64,000 nucleotides of DNA. It comes from Chitinophaga pinensis (GTDB lineage: Bacteria > Bacteroidota > Bacteroidia > Chitinophagales > CAMDFR01). The position numbers and the translations under genes are program-made. The stretch spans positions 62,001-126,000 of the forward strand of contig CAMDFR010000002.1 in assembly GCA_945897725.1 (NCBI GenBank), read 5' to 3'. Shown here in pieces: positions 17,077-24,702 of this stretch (its first letter is position 1; the number at the start of each line of letters is the position of its first letter). The notes beneath the pieces were generated by a model. It saw nothing but the letters and a program-made list of their open reading frames with translations, was not told the origin of the DNA and did not search any database.

Positions 17077-18015
17077 CTATGCCGTTTCAGTATTTTCTTG
17101 ATCAGTGACCGAGGCTTCAATATCGAATTTTTTCTTATAGAATAAGTAGAGCAAGAACATCATTGCTATGCCTGCCACTAAAGGAATATAGAAGGGTAAT
17201 TTTTCTTCTGGGTTGAATTTGATTGTACCGTTTTGATAAAAATACAAGCTAATAAAGGAGATGGCGTTATTCATAAAATGTAGAAAAATGGTGAGCCAGA
17301 TATTTTTAGTCATACTATACAAAGCACCTAGCACAAACCCCATAAAACATAAGGCGAAGAAATTAAAAAACTCCATATGCATCATTCCAAAAAGTGTCCC
17401 AGATATAAGTATGGCAGGCCATTCTGTTTTGGACCATGAGGCGATGCTTTTTTGGATGACACCTCTAAAAAGCAATTCTTCTCCAATAGCAGGAAGCACA
17501 GCAATCATGATAAAGATGATAGAGAAATGAAATACACCTTTGATACCAGTCAATTGCTTTACAAAGGAGTCGTATGCTGTTTGTGTATTCATGGAAGAAG
17601 CTTCTAGCCATTTCAGCCATGAAGGAAAAACGAAGGTCTCTTTGTCAATAATTAAGAATTGTAGGAAGAAACCAGCTAAAAAAACAATGGCAAATCCTAG
17701 TAAATATTTTTTGAGATTGCGCTTGTCCTGACTTAAAAAATAACCAAATAGCGAACCTGTCATCAAATAGGAGAAGCATAATGGGGGAAAGATAAAGGTA
17801 AACAACTGTGAAATCATCTGTGCTGCTACGAGGTTTCTGAGACCGCCACTTTGCATGGAAAGCGCTTCTTTGAGTGGAACTTTGGCGCCATTAAGCACCA
17901 TTATGGCCAACATGGCTATGCCGGTTCCAATGAGGAGTCCTATGATAATTAATGCAATGACTAATAAAAATTGAACAGTAGGAGAAATGTTTTGTAGAAC
18001 ACCTTTTTTTTTCAT
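17077..18015 (-). CDS. CPBP-family intramembrane metalloprotease (CAAX-like)
   Basis: 312 residues and about eight membrane helices. The Rce1-like catalytic motifs are complete: EELLFRG with E179, E180 and R184; FGMMHMEFF with H213; and FLHFMNN with H246 and N250. Such membrane glutamate proteases are widespread and mostly have unknown substrates. It lies between the barrel-like gene (3 bases upstream) and cdsA, so it is probably cotranscribed with phospholipid synthesis. Confidence 0.9.
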   Translation of the reverse strand: MKKKGVLQNISPTVQFLLVIALIIIGLLIGTGIAMLAIMVLNGAKVPLKEALSMQSGGLRNLVAAQMISQLFTFIFPPLCFSYLMTGSLFGYFLSQDKRNLKKYLLGFAIVFLAGFFLQFLIIDKETFVFPSWLKWLEASSMNTQTAYDSFVKQLTGIKGVFHFSIIFIMIAVLPAIGEELLFRGVIQKSIASWSKTEWPAILISGTLFGMMHMEFFNFFALCFMGFVLGALYSMTKNIWLTIFLHFMNNAISFISLYFYQNGTIKFNPEEKLPFYIPLVAGIAMMFLLYLFYKKKFDIEASVTDQENTETA

Positions 18016-18018
18016 TTG

Positions 18019-18627
18019 TTATTTTAGTTTACCATATCTAATAAATAATCGGCCGGTGAATCCATTTAAATCATTGCTGTTGAGTCCGTTTAGTCGCAGG
18101 CCAGCATTAATTCTATAGCTGAGTCCAATGCCTGCTGCTAAATTCTTGTGCAGATTAATCAACATGTTTAGAGAGGGTTCTACCACCATAAAATTATAAC
18201 GATAGATGGCGCCCACAGGATATTGATATTTGACCATTGCCCAATTGACACTCGCTTCTGGATTAAAGCTCAGCCGTTTATTTGCGAATACAATATAGCC
18301 TGCTTTGATACCAGCATTTTGGTGCTCGAGTATGATATCGTCCTTAGATGTGTTGGGCACAAATTTGTTGAGTGCTTCTTCACTAGTAAGTTTTTGATAG
18401 AGGATTCCAATATAATATTGCTTAGGAAACAACCAGCAGGCACTAAAGGTGGTGTACATCGCAGCACTTTTCAGGGTCTGAGAAATCTGCATATCGGCCT
18501 GTAAAAAATATCGATGGTTATGTGCTGCAGAGGAGAGCGTATCTGTCTTTGCCACAGCAACATTTTGTCCTATAGAAGGACATATAGCCATCCACAAAAC
18601 GATGACAACAATGCACAGATTCCTCAA
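18019..18627 (-). CDS. secreted protein, probable small outer-membrane barrel
   Basis: 202 residues with a signal peptide (about 1-20). The mature part has alternating hydrophobic and polar strands with many Tyr/Phe residues and ends in FTGRLFIRYGKLK, as in small outer-membrane beta-barrels. No named family is recognised. It is the first gene of the leftward CPBP-cdsA-psd run. Confidence 0.65.
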   Translation of the reverse strand: MRNLCIVVIVLWMAICPSIGQNVAVAKTDTLSSAAHNHRYFLQADMQISQTLKSAAMYTTFSACWLFPKQYYIGILYQKLTSEEALNKFVPNTSKDDIILEHQNAGIKAGYIVFANKRLSFNPEASVNWAMVKYQYPVGAIYRYNFMVVEPSLNMLINLHKNLAAGIGLSYRINAGLRLNGLNSNDLNGFTGRLFIRYGKLK

Positions 18628-18657
18628 AAATGTCTGAATTAAAAGGTGATACTAACA

Positions 18658-18686
18658 AATATTTCGCTCCTCAAACCTACGAAATA
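18658..18686. repeat. REP-like hairpin remnant sharing 15 bases with copy A
   Basis: Bases 18658-18672 are identical to 13545-13559 (AATATTTCGCTCCTC). Here the right half GGAGC is lost, but TATTTCG (18660-18666) can pair with CGAAATA (18680-18686). It lies between divergent genes and looks like a decayed dispersed repeat. Confidence 0.5.
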
Positions 18687-18802
18687 GAACTTTAGAAATC
18701 AAATTTAGGTTAGAAGGCCATAGGAAATCCTTTTCTTAAAAAAATATACACTTCGGTATAGAAGTGTTGAGAATAATGTTTATGAAAACTTCAAAAGAAC
18801 AA

Positions 18803-18810
18803 TAACTTAG
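18803..18810 (+). promoter_or_regulatory. -7-like element (TAACTTAG) just before the exonuclease gene
   Basis: TAACTTAG differs from TAnnTTTG at one base and ends 7 bases before the ATG at 18818. A promoter here would give an almost leaderless mRNA. No -33 element is convincing. Confidence 0.3.
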
Positions 18811-18817
18811 CGCATCC

Positions 18818-20158
18818 ATGTTTGCAATAATAGATACAGAAACTACCGGAGGTAAGCCTTTAAATGATAGGATTACCGAAATCGCAATTATCATCCATAA
18901 TGGAAAGAGAGTTGTAGAAAGTTATTCGACTTTGATTAATCCTTGTCGTAAAATAGACCCATTTGTGTCTGGTATGACTGGAATTACTGATGAAATGGTG
19001 GCCGATGCTCCATTGTTTGCTGATGTGATACAAAGAGTCATCGATTTAACAGAAGGTAAAATATTTGTTGCACACAATGTACGTTTTGACTATGGTGTCA
19101 TTAGAAATGAGTTTAAGAGATTGGGTAAGACTTTTATCAGAAAACAATTATGCACGGTTAAATTATCCAGAAAAATATTACCAGGACTTCCGTCCTACAG
19201 TTTAGGTCGCTTGTGCGAAAGCTTGGATATTCATATTTTAAATCGACATAGAGCTTTGGGTGATGCAGAAGCAACCTCAATATTATTTGAAAAGTTACTG
19301 CTCAATGATAGGAAAGAGGTGATAAGAAGTGAATTGGCAGAAGGTTTGGTAGATGGTATTCTACCAGCAAATCTTTCTAAAAGCCAAGTGGAAGAATTAC
19401 CCGAAGAACCAGGTGTTTATTATTTTTTAGATCAACAACAAAAGGTGCTTTATATTGGCAAGAGCACTAACATAAGAAAACGCGTGATTAGCCATTTTTC
19501 TAATGATTTGAAGTCACAGAAGAGTGCTTCAATGAAAGAAAAAATATACCATGTAGATTATCGTTTGACGGGAAATGAATTGGTGGCCCTATTGGAGGAG
19601 AGTCATGAAATAAAAAGACAAATGCCACCTTATAATGTTACTCAGAGGATAAAAAAATATAGGCAGGGTATCTTTTTGAGAAGTGATGAACATGGTTTTC
19701 GTTTTTTTAAAATGGAAGCGTTGAAATTGCATGAAGAACCGGTAATGAAGGCCACTACGCCAAGAATTGCACAAAAAATGATTGACGAGTTAAATCTTAG
19801 GCATCATTTGAGGGCTTATGTAAACCTTACTCCAAAGTTATTAAAACAGGGCACTTTAGAGTCATTCCGTGATTCACACAATCAAAAAGTAGAGGAGATA
19901 TTAAAAGCATTTTATTTTTCACACCCGCACTTTTTTATTGTTACGGAGGCCATTAATCCTGAAGAAAGAACGCTTATTTGGGTAGAAAACAATCAATACA
20001 AAGGTTTTGGAAACGTTTCGGTGCATGATAATTTTGATGATATTGAATCACTGAAACTCCGCATCAAACCTTATATAGACCATCCAGATATTCGAGGAAT
20101 ACTTAAGTCATGGCTGAAAAAAAGCAAAAAAACAGAGTTAATCAAATACCAACTTTAG
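18818..20158 (+). CDS. DEDDh exonuclease (DnaQ-like) fused to a GIY-YIG (UvrC-type) nuclease domain
   Basis: 446 residues. Residues 1-165 are a DnaQ/epsilon-type 3'-5' exonuclease: IDTETTGG with D6 and E8, AHNVRFDYG, and HRALGDAEAT. Residues about 195-280 are a GIY-YIG nuclease domain: EEPGVYYFLDQQQKVLYIGK, then NIRKRV and the conserved Glu region NELVALLEESHEIK. The rest has no clear domain. This DnaQ-plus-UvrC-N architecture is known in other bacteria, often annotated as an epsilon-subunit-like or Cho-like protein, and is presumed to act in DNA repair. It lacks the UvrC HhH region. Confidence 0.88.
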   Translation: MFAIIDTETTGGKPLNDRITEIAIIIHNGKRVVESYSTLINPCRKIDPFVSGMTGITDEMVADAPLFADVIQRVIDLTEGKIFVAHNVRFDYGVIRNEFKRLGKTFIRKQLCTVKLSRKILPGLPSYSLGRLCESLDIHILNRHRALGDAEATSILFEKLLLNDRKEVIRSELAEGLVDGILPANLSKSQVEELPEEPGVYYFLDQQQKVLYIGKSTNIRKRVISHFSNDLKSQKSASMKEKIYHVDYRLTGNELVALLEESHEIKRQMPPYNVTQRIKKYRQGIFLRSDEHGFRFFKMEALKLHEEPVMKATTPRIAQKMIDELNLRHHLRAYVNLTPKLLKQGTLESFRDSHNQKVEEILKAFYFSHPHFFIVTEAINPEERTLIWVENNQYKGFGNVSVHDNFDDIESLKLRIKPYIDHPDIRGILKSWLKKSKKTELIKYQL

Positions 20159-20164
20159 AGGAGC

Positions 20165-20971
20165 TTATGGAAGCATTGCTTTGAAGGCATTGTATGCTGT
20201 TGTGTCTTGAGCAGCACTGATAGTCCCCCCAGCACATGAAGAAGATAAGGCTTGGTTGTCGATGTTTTCAACTCGATTTTCTGGATTCGGATGTGTGCTA
20301 AGGAAAGCCGGTGGCTGAGCTGCACCGCTATCAATAATTTTCTTAAAAAATGCAGAAGCCCCATTTGCTCTATAAACTGTAGGACATAGATAAATAACGG
20401 AGTATTTGTCAGCTTCCTTTTCATTGGTTCTGCTGAATTGCAAATTCACCAAGCTTAATGCAATATCGCTAAGCATACCTTGGTTTTTGCCTAGCGCAAC
20501 CTGTGCTAGTGTTGATATTCCATATTGTTGCGTCATGGCTTCCGTAGAATGTCTTTTGTCTGCATGTCCCATTTCATGTCCCATCACCCCTGCCAAAGCA
20601 GAAGCGTTATCTAGGTATTTTATCAAGCCTGTATAGATGTAAATATAACCACCAGGAGTACAAAAAGCATTTTGAGTATTGTCATCATGAATAATATACA
20701 ATTCCCAAGCAAAATCATCTTTGTGGGTTACTTGGCCACTATTCAAAATGGTTGTTTTCATGCTCTCTAAATAGCTGTAGGCATCAGCATAACTTGTTTT
20801 GTTGAGTATGGGATATTCGTCTGGCTTCGAAGCAATTTCATCTCTCACTTGCAGTCCCAATGTTTTATCGTCTTCAATAGAAAAGATATTTAAACCTTCG
20901 CCTTTATTACATCCTGAAAGAAAAATAAAAGAAAGGAGTATCGCAACAGAGAAAATTTTAGCTGATTTCAT
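20165..20971 (-). CDS. M48-family metalloprotease lipoprotein (BepA/LoiP-like)
   Basis: 268 residues. A lipoprotein signal with lipobox FLSGC (C21) places it in the periplasm, membrane-anchored. The zinc motif HEMGH gives H132, E133 and H136; the third ligand is Glu of NEKEADKYSV (E184), as in M48 peptidases. Family members degrade or help assemble outer-membrane proteins. Its stop is 6 bases from the stop of the convergent exonuclease gene. Confidence 0.9.
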   Translation of the reverse strand: MKSAKIFSVAILLSFIFLSGCNKGEGLNIFSIEDDKTLGLQVRDEIASKPDEYPILNKTSYADAYSYLESMKTTILNSGQVTHKDDFAWELYIIHDDNTQNAFCTPGGYIYIYTGLIKYLDNASALAGVMGHEMGHADKRHSTEAMTQQYGISTLAQVALGKNQGMLSDIALSLVNLQFSRTNEKEADKYSVIYLCPTVYRANGASAFFKKIIDSGAAQPPAFLSTHPNPENRVENIDNQALSSSCAGGTISAAQDTTAYNAFKAMLP

Positions 20972-21081
20972 ATTAATGATATATGTGTTAGAGGAATTGC
21001 AAAGATAAAGCCAAAATGTCTAATAAGAATGATGGCCGTAAAACAAGAATCAAAAGCAGGAGGATGATGTTGAGCAATAAA

Positions 21082-21455
21082 TTATTTGTGGAATAATGGG
21101 GGATGCGTAATGTCGGCAATTTGCATGGAATGATGTCGGGCGTGTACTTGTAGAAACTTAAACATATTCAACAATGTCATCTTCCCCACCAAAGGATGTT
21201 TACACAAATCCTTCTGATCATATTCTTTGTCTATGAGGCGCAGTAAAATTTTGTATTCTTTTCTTAAACGGATCCAATTTTATTTAGCTTGTAAACAATT
21301 GTTTCTTTTGGCTGAATAAGGTTTGTAGGCGTTTTAAACTACAAGGGTAACGAAAGCGCAATGTTCAAAACGTTTTTTCTGAAGGCTAATTTCAAGGATG
21401 TTTTGTTCAGCGCTACTTTATCTGAGGCCAGCTTTTTATCAAAATCCAATCCTTT
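21082..21455 (-). pseudogene. broken DinB/YfiT-family gene (frameshifted remnant)
   Basis: This fills most of the 490-base gap between the M48 gene and udk. Minus-strand translation gives a recognisable DinB-type C-terminus, HPLVGKMTLLNMFKFLQVH then ARHHSMQIADI, ending at the TAA at 21084-21082 and preceded by WIRLRKEYKILLRLIDKEY. The upstream portion (GLDFDKKLASDKVALNK..., then NLIQPKETIVYKLNKI) is in another frame and contains a TAG at 21341-21339. There is therefore at least one stop and one frameshift (near 21280). The N-terminus is missing. DinB-like proteins are four-helix metal-dependent enzymes; this copy is unlikely to be functional. Confidence 0.7.
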
Positions 21456-21458
21456 TTT

Positions 21459-22100
21459 TTAGAATGGAGCGCTTACAAAGTCGTCTTTTTCGAGTCCAAG
21501 TTTATGTCGAATGGTGGCTGCTAAAATATTGATGGCAACCTGGTTTTCTCCTCCTAATGGCACAATAATATCAGCGTACTTTTTCGTAGGCTCAATGAAT
21601 TGCTCATGCATAGGCTTTACTGTATCTGTGTATCTATCTAATGTTTGTTCTATACTTCTTCCTCTTTCGATGATGTCTCTCTTGATAACGCGCAATAATC
21701 GTTCGTCTGAAGGTGCGTCTACAAATATTTTTACATTGCATACATCACGAAGATCTTTGTCTGTGAACAATAGTATGCCCTCTAAAATAATTACCCCTTT
21801 ACTTTGAATAGGAATGGTTTCTTTAGCCCTTGTGCAAGTGATGTACGAATAAATTGGCATTTCAATATTCTCTCCACGTTTGAGCTTCTCCACATCCTTC
21901 AACAAGAGTTCAAATTCTATGGAGTCTGGATGGTCAAAGTTGATATATTTCCTTTGCTCTAGAGGGATATGTCCATTGTCTTTATAATAGGCATCTTGAG
22001 AAAGAATGGCCACTTGGTCTTTGGGTAAAATTTCTAAAATTTTGTTGACGACGGTGGTCTTTCCGGATCCTGTTCCGCCGCATATCCCTATTATTAACAT
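21459..22100 (-). CDS. udk: uridine kinase
   Basis: P-loop kinase that phosphorylates uridine and cytidine in pyrimidine salvage. Walker A GGTGSGKTT is at residues 8-16. Further family motifs are LSQDAYYKD, NFDHPDSIEF, and DIIERGRSIEQTLDRY, followed by KPMHEQFIEPTKKYADIIVP. 213 residues, full length. It is leftward and isolated; the DinB remnant lies downstream. Confidence 0.95.
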   Translation of the reverse strand: MLIIGICGGTGSGKTTVVNKILEILPKDQVAILSQDAYYKDNGHIPLEQRKYINFDHPDSIEFELLLKDVEKLKRGENIEMPIYSYITCTRAKETIPIQSKGVIILEGILLFTDKDLRDVCNVKIFVDAPSDERLLRVIKRDIIERGRSIEQTLDRYTDTVKPMHEQFIEPTKKYADIIVPLGGENQVAINILAATIRHKLGLEKDDFVSAPF

Positions 22101-22194
22101 AAGCTAAAGATAATCAAATTTGAGTGATGATGTGTTTAAAAAAATGCTGTGTGGTATATGGTTTCTGTACACAAATAAATTTTAAATGTGTTTT

Positions 22195-22584
22195 TTAGAT
22201 TTCAGTAAATGTTAAAGTTGCTTGGTACTTGCTGAAGTCGGCAGCTTCACCAGATTTTGGATATGGTAGCACTTCCTTAAGATCTATGCGATACGTTTTT
22301 GAGCCAATTTGAACGACCAAGCCATCAAATCGAGTGGTCAATGTTTCTATTTGCTTATTGATTCGAATCAATAACGAAACGGTTCCTGCTACCAAACATT
22401 GGCTCCCTGTAGGGCATCTGCTATCCTCCAATACTTTAATAAATTGTATTTTAAAATTATTGACCTTGGTTTTTTGTTTAACAGTCAAGGTTGCAGAATT
22501 TTTACCAGAAGTTGCCTGAGCTGAGGCCTCAAAGGAAATGATTAGACTAATGCTAAAAAAGAGAAGTGCAAAAAATCGATACAT
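22195..22584 (-). CDS. small secreted protein with DSRCP...C motif
   Basis: 129 residues with a signal peptide (about 1-22). The mature part is a small beta-rich domain with FKIQFIKVLEDSRCPTGSQC, a motif seen in many short secreted proteins of Bacteroidota (usually DSRCP followed by C and WAG; here CLVAG). The two cysteines probably form a disulphide. Function unknown. A TATCTTTG element lies about 70 bases upstream. Confidence 0.72.
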   Translation of the reverse strand: MYRFFALLFFSISLIISFEASAQATSGKNSATLTVKQKTKVNNFKIQFIKVLEDSRCPTGSQCLVAGTVSLLIRINKQIETLTTRFDGLVVQIGSKTYRIDLKEVLPYPKSGEAADFSKYQATLTFTEI

Positions 22585-22652
22585 GCGTCTGAATGTTTAA
22601 TTTAAAATCGATGTATCAAGAGCTTTATTGTTCATTGACACAGATTCTACCG

Positions 22653-22660
22653 CAAAGATA
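22653..22660 (-). promoter_or_regulatory. -7-like element (TATCTTTG) upstream of the small secreted gene
   Basis: The minus strand reads TATCTTTG followed by CGG, an exact match to TAnnTTTG. A -33 element is not evident. Confidence 0.4.
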
Positions 22661-22793
22661 TCAGATAAATTATTAACTTGGCTAGTATTAAAGTTTTCTT
22701 TCACGACAACTCTATTTCCTGTGCAATTTGAGTGTATAGACTCTAGAGTAACTCCATCGAAGTATATAAATATGATAAGGCATAGGTAGGGGT

Positions 22794-23843
22794 TTATTTT
22801 GCTTTTTTAAGCATAAACCAGAATGTAGAACCTTTTCCTACGGTGCTTCTCACGTTGATGGATTGCCCATGTCCTTCAACGATATGTTTTACGATGGCCA
22901 AACCTAGACCAGTACCGCCTTCTGTACGAGATCGATGTTTGTCTACTCTATAAAATCTTTCAAACAATCGTGGTAGATGTTCTTCGGATATACCTGGACC
23001 ATTATCACCTACCTCAATTAATAAATTAGGTTCCATCTCAAAAAAACCAATACTTACCTCACCATCTTGATTGCCATAATTGATCGCGTTGACGATTAAG
23101 TTGTTAAATACTTGAGCAATTCTAGCTTTATCAGCCATCACATAAAATGGTTTGTCTGATCCTTTTTTGAAAACGAGTTTTATTTTTTTATCGTGTGCCT
23201 TAATTTCAAAAGAATCAAAAATTTCTTTGACCAATTGCGTCACATCAAATCGGTCTATCTCTAAGGATAGTTTACCTGCTTCGTATTGTGAAATTTCTAA
23301 TAGATCCTGTACAATATTATTTAATCTTTCAACATTCGCTGCAGCTTTTAATAAATATTGTTTATTGATGGTGGGGTCGTCTACTGCCCCGTCCAATAAG
23401 GTTTCTATATAACCTTGAATATTAAAAATCGGTGTTTTTAACTCATGTGATACATTCCCAAAAAAATCTTTTCTATAATTTTCCATTGTCTTTAACTGCT
23501 CAATTTCTGCGATTTTATTTCTTTCATATTCTTCTACTTCTTTTCTCACTCTGTCGAAAAGATTCTCGTCATTCTCTAGAATGTCTTTTACTTTTCCTTT
23601 TTCAGACTTTTGAATAGAAATGGTTTTATATATCAACTTAATTTTACTGTAAATAAATCGTCCAACAAGAATCTGTATGATGATATAAACAGCTATAAAA
23701 ACCACCCCAGGCAAAACCGTAAAAAAGTACCATTTCAGTTTGGTTTGTGTAAATAGCATGGTGGCAAAAACAAGTACCAAAACTGCGAATGCCGCCAAGC
23801 TTGCTGTATAAAAAGATAATTTTTTGAGTGATATATTGTTCAC
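22794..23843 (-). CDS. PhoR-like sensor histidine kinase
   Basis: 349 residues. Two membrane helices (about 11-32 and 39-60) are separated by only a few residues, so there is essentially no periplasmic sensor domain. A helical linker leads to the HisKA box GNVSHELKTPIFNIQGY (phospho-acceptor H133). The N box with NNLIVNAINYG, G1 VGDNGPGI and G2 GTGLGLAIVKHIVEGHG follow. No PAS or HAMP domain is obvious. It is encoded downstream of a PhoB-type regulator and a TonB receptor in the same direction. PhoR-like assignment rests on domain similarity and context; the signal is not known. Confidence 0.88.
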   Translation of the reverse strand: MNNISLKKLSFYTASLAAFAVLVLVFATMLFTQTKLKWYFFTVLPGVVFIAVYIIIQILVGRFIYSKIKLIYKTISIQKSEKGKVKDILENDENLFDRVRKEVEEYERNKIAEIEQLKTMENYRKDFFGNVSHELKTPIFNIQGYIETLLDGAVDDPTINKQYLLKAAANVERLNNIVQDLLEISQYEAGKLSLEIDRFDVTQLVKEIFDSFEIKAHDKKIKLVFKKGSDKPFYVMADKARIAQVFNNLIVNAINYGNQDGEVSIGFFEMEPNLLIEVGDNGPGISEEHLPRLFERFYRVDKHRSRTEGGTGLGLAIVKHIVEGHGQSINVRSTVGKGSTFWFMLKKAK

Positions 23844-23937
23844 TAGTTCGCGTTTTTCGTTGCTAAAATATAAATGTTTGATTAAATGATTCTGAAATTA
23901 GAAGGCTAATCACCATTTACATAAGCATCGTATCCTT

Positions 23938-24618
23938 TTATAAGTCAAATTTATAACCAACTCCCTTTATGGTCTTAAAATAGTCGTCGCCTATTTTTTC
24001 TCTCAATTTACGAATATGCACATCAATTGTTCTGTCGCCAACTATCGTTTCGGTTCCCCAAACTTTATTCATAATTTCTTCTCGAGTAAATACCCTTCCT
24101 GGTTTTGACATGAGTAATTGTAAGAGTTGAAATTCTTTTCGCGGCAGATTTAACTCATCATTATCTTTATAGACCATGTATTTGTCTTCGTCAAGTTCTA
24201 TGTTTCCAACGCGTATACTCGACTTTTTTGTTTCTGTTTCACCTCTTCTCAAAAGGGCCTGTAATCTGCTTAAGAAGACACGTGGTTTTACTGGCTTGGT
24301 TACATAGTCGTCGGCTCCAACCTCAAATCCTGCAATCTGAGAATAGTCTTCATCTCTAGCTGTTAAAAAGATAATGATGGTGTTTTTAAACTGTTCCAAG
24401 CTTCTAAACTCTCTGCAGGTTTCCATTCCATCCATTTCCGGCATCATCACATCAAGGACGATAAGCCTTGGATCTATTTGTTTGGCGATGTTTAATGCAT
24501 CTTTGCCATTTGAGGCTGTAAAGACAGAATAACCTTCCTTTTTGAGACTATAAGACAGGAACTCTAATACATCTGGCTCATCATCTACTAATAATATTTT
24601 TACTGGCGTTCTGCTCAT
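23938..24618 (-). CDS. PhoB/OmpR-family response regulator
   Basis: 226 residues. The receiver domain has the acidic pair in LLVDDEPD, the phospho-acceptor D56 in LIVLDVMMPEMDG, T86, and K108 in YVTKPV. The C-terminal winged-helix DNA-binding domain (about 130-226) has LPRKEFQLLQLLMSKPG, RTIDVHIRKLREKIG and IKGVGYKF. It lies 94 bases upstream of the kinase gene and 84 bases downstream of the TonB receptor. It is the obvious candidate to bind the TTAACA repeats found ahead of that receptor and ahead of the T9SS protein at 30517. Confidence 0.92.
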   Translation of the reverse strand: MSRTPVKILLVDDEPDVLEFLSYSLKKEGYSVFTASNGKDALNIAKQIDPRLIVLDVMMPEMDGMETCREFRSLEQFKNTIIIFLTARDEDYSQIAGFEVGADDYVTKPVKPRVFLSRLQALLRRGETETKKSSIRVGNIELDEDKYMVYKDNDELNLPRKEFQLLQLLMSKPGRVFTREEIMNKVWGTETIVGDRTIDVHIRKLREKIGDDYFKTIKGVGYKFDL

Positions 24619-24702
24619 AATATGTTTTTATCTAATTGCAATTTTAATGTTATCATATAAATTGTATACACATTTAATATTAACTAATTCTTATCAATTA
24701 GT

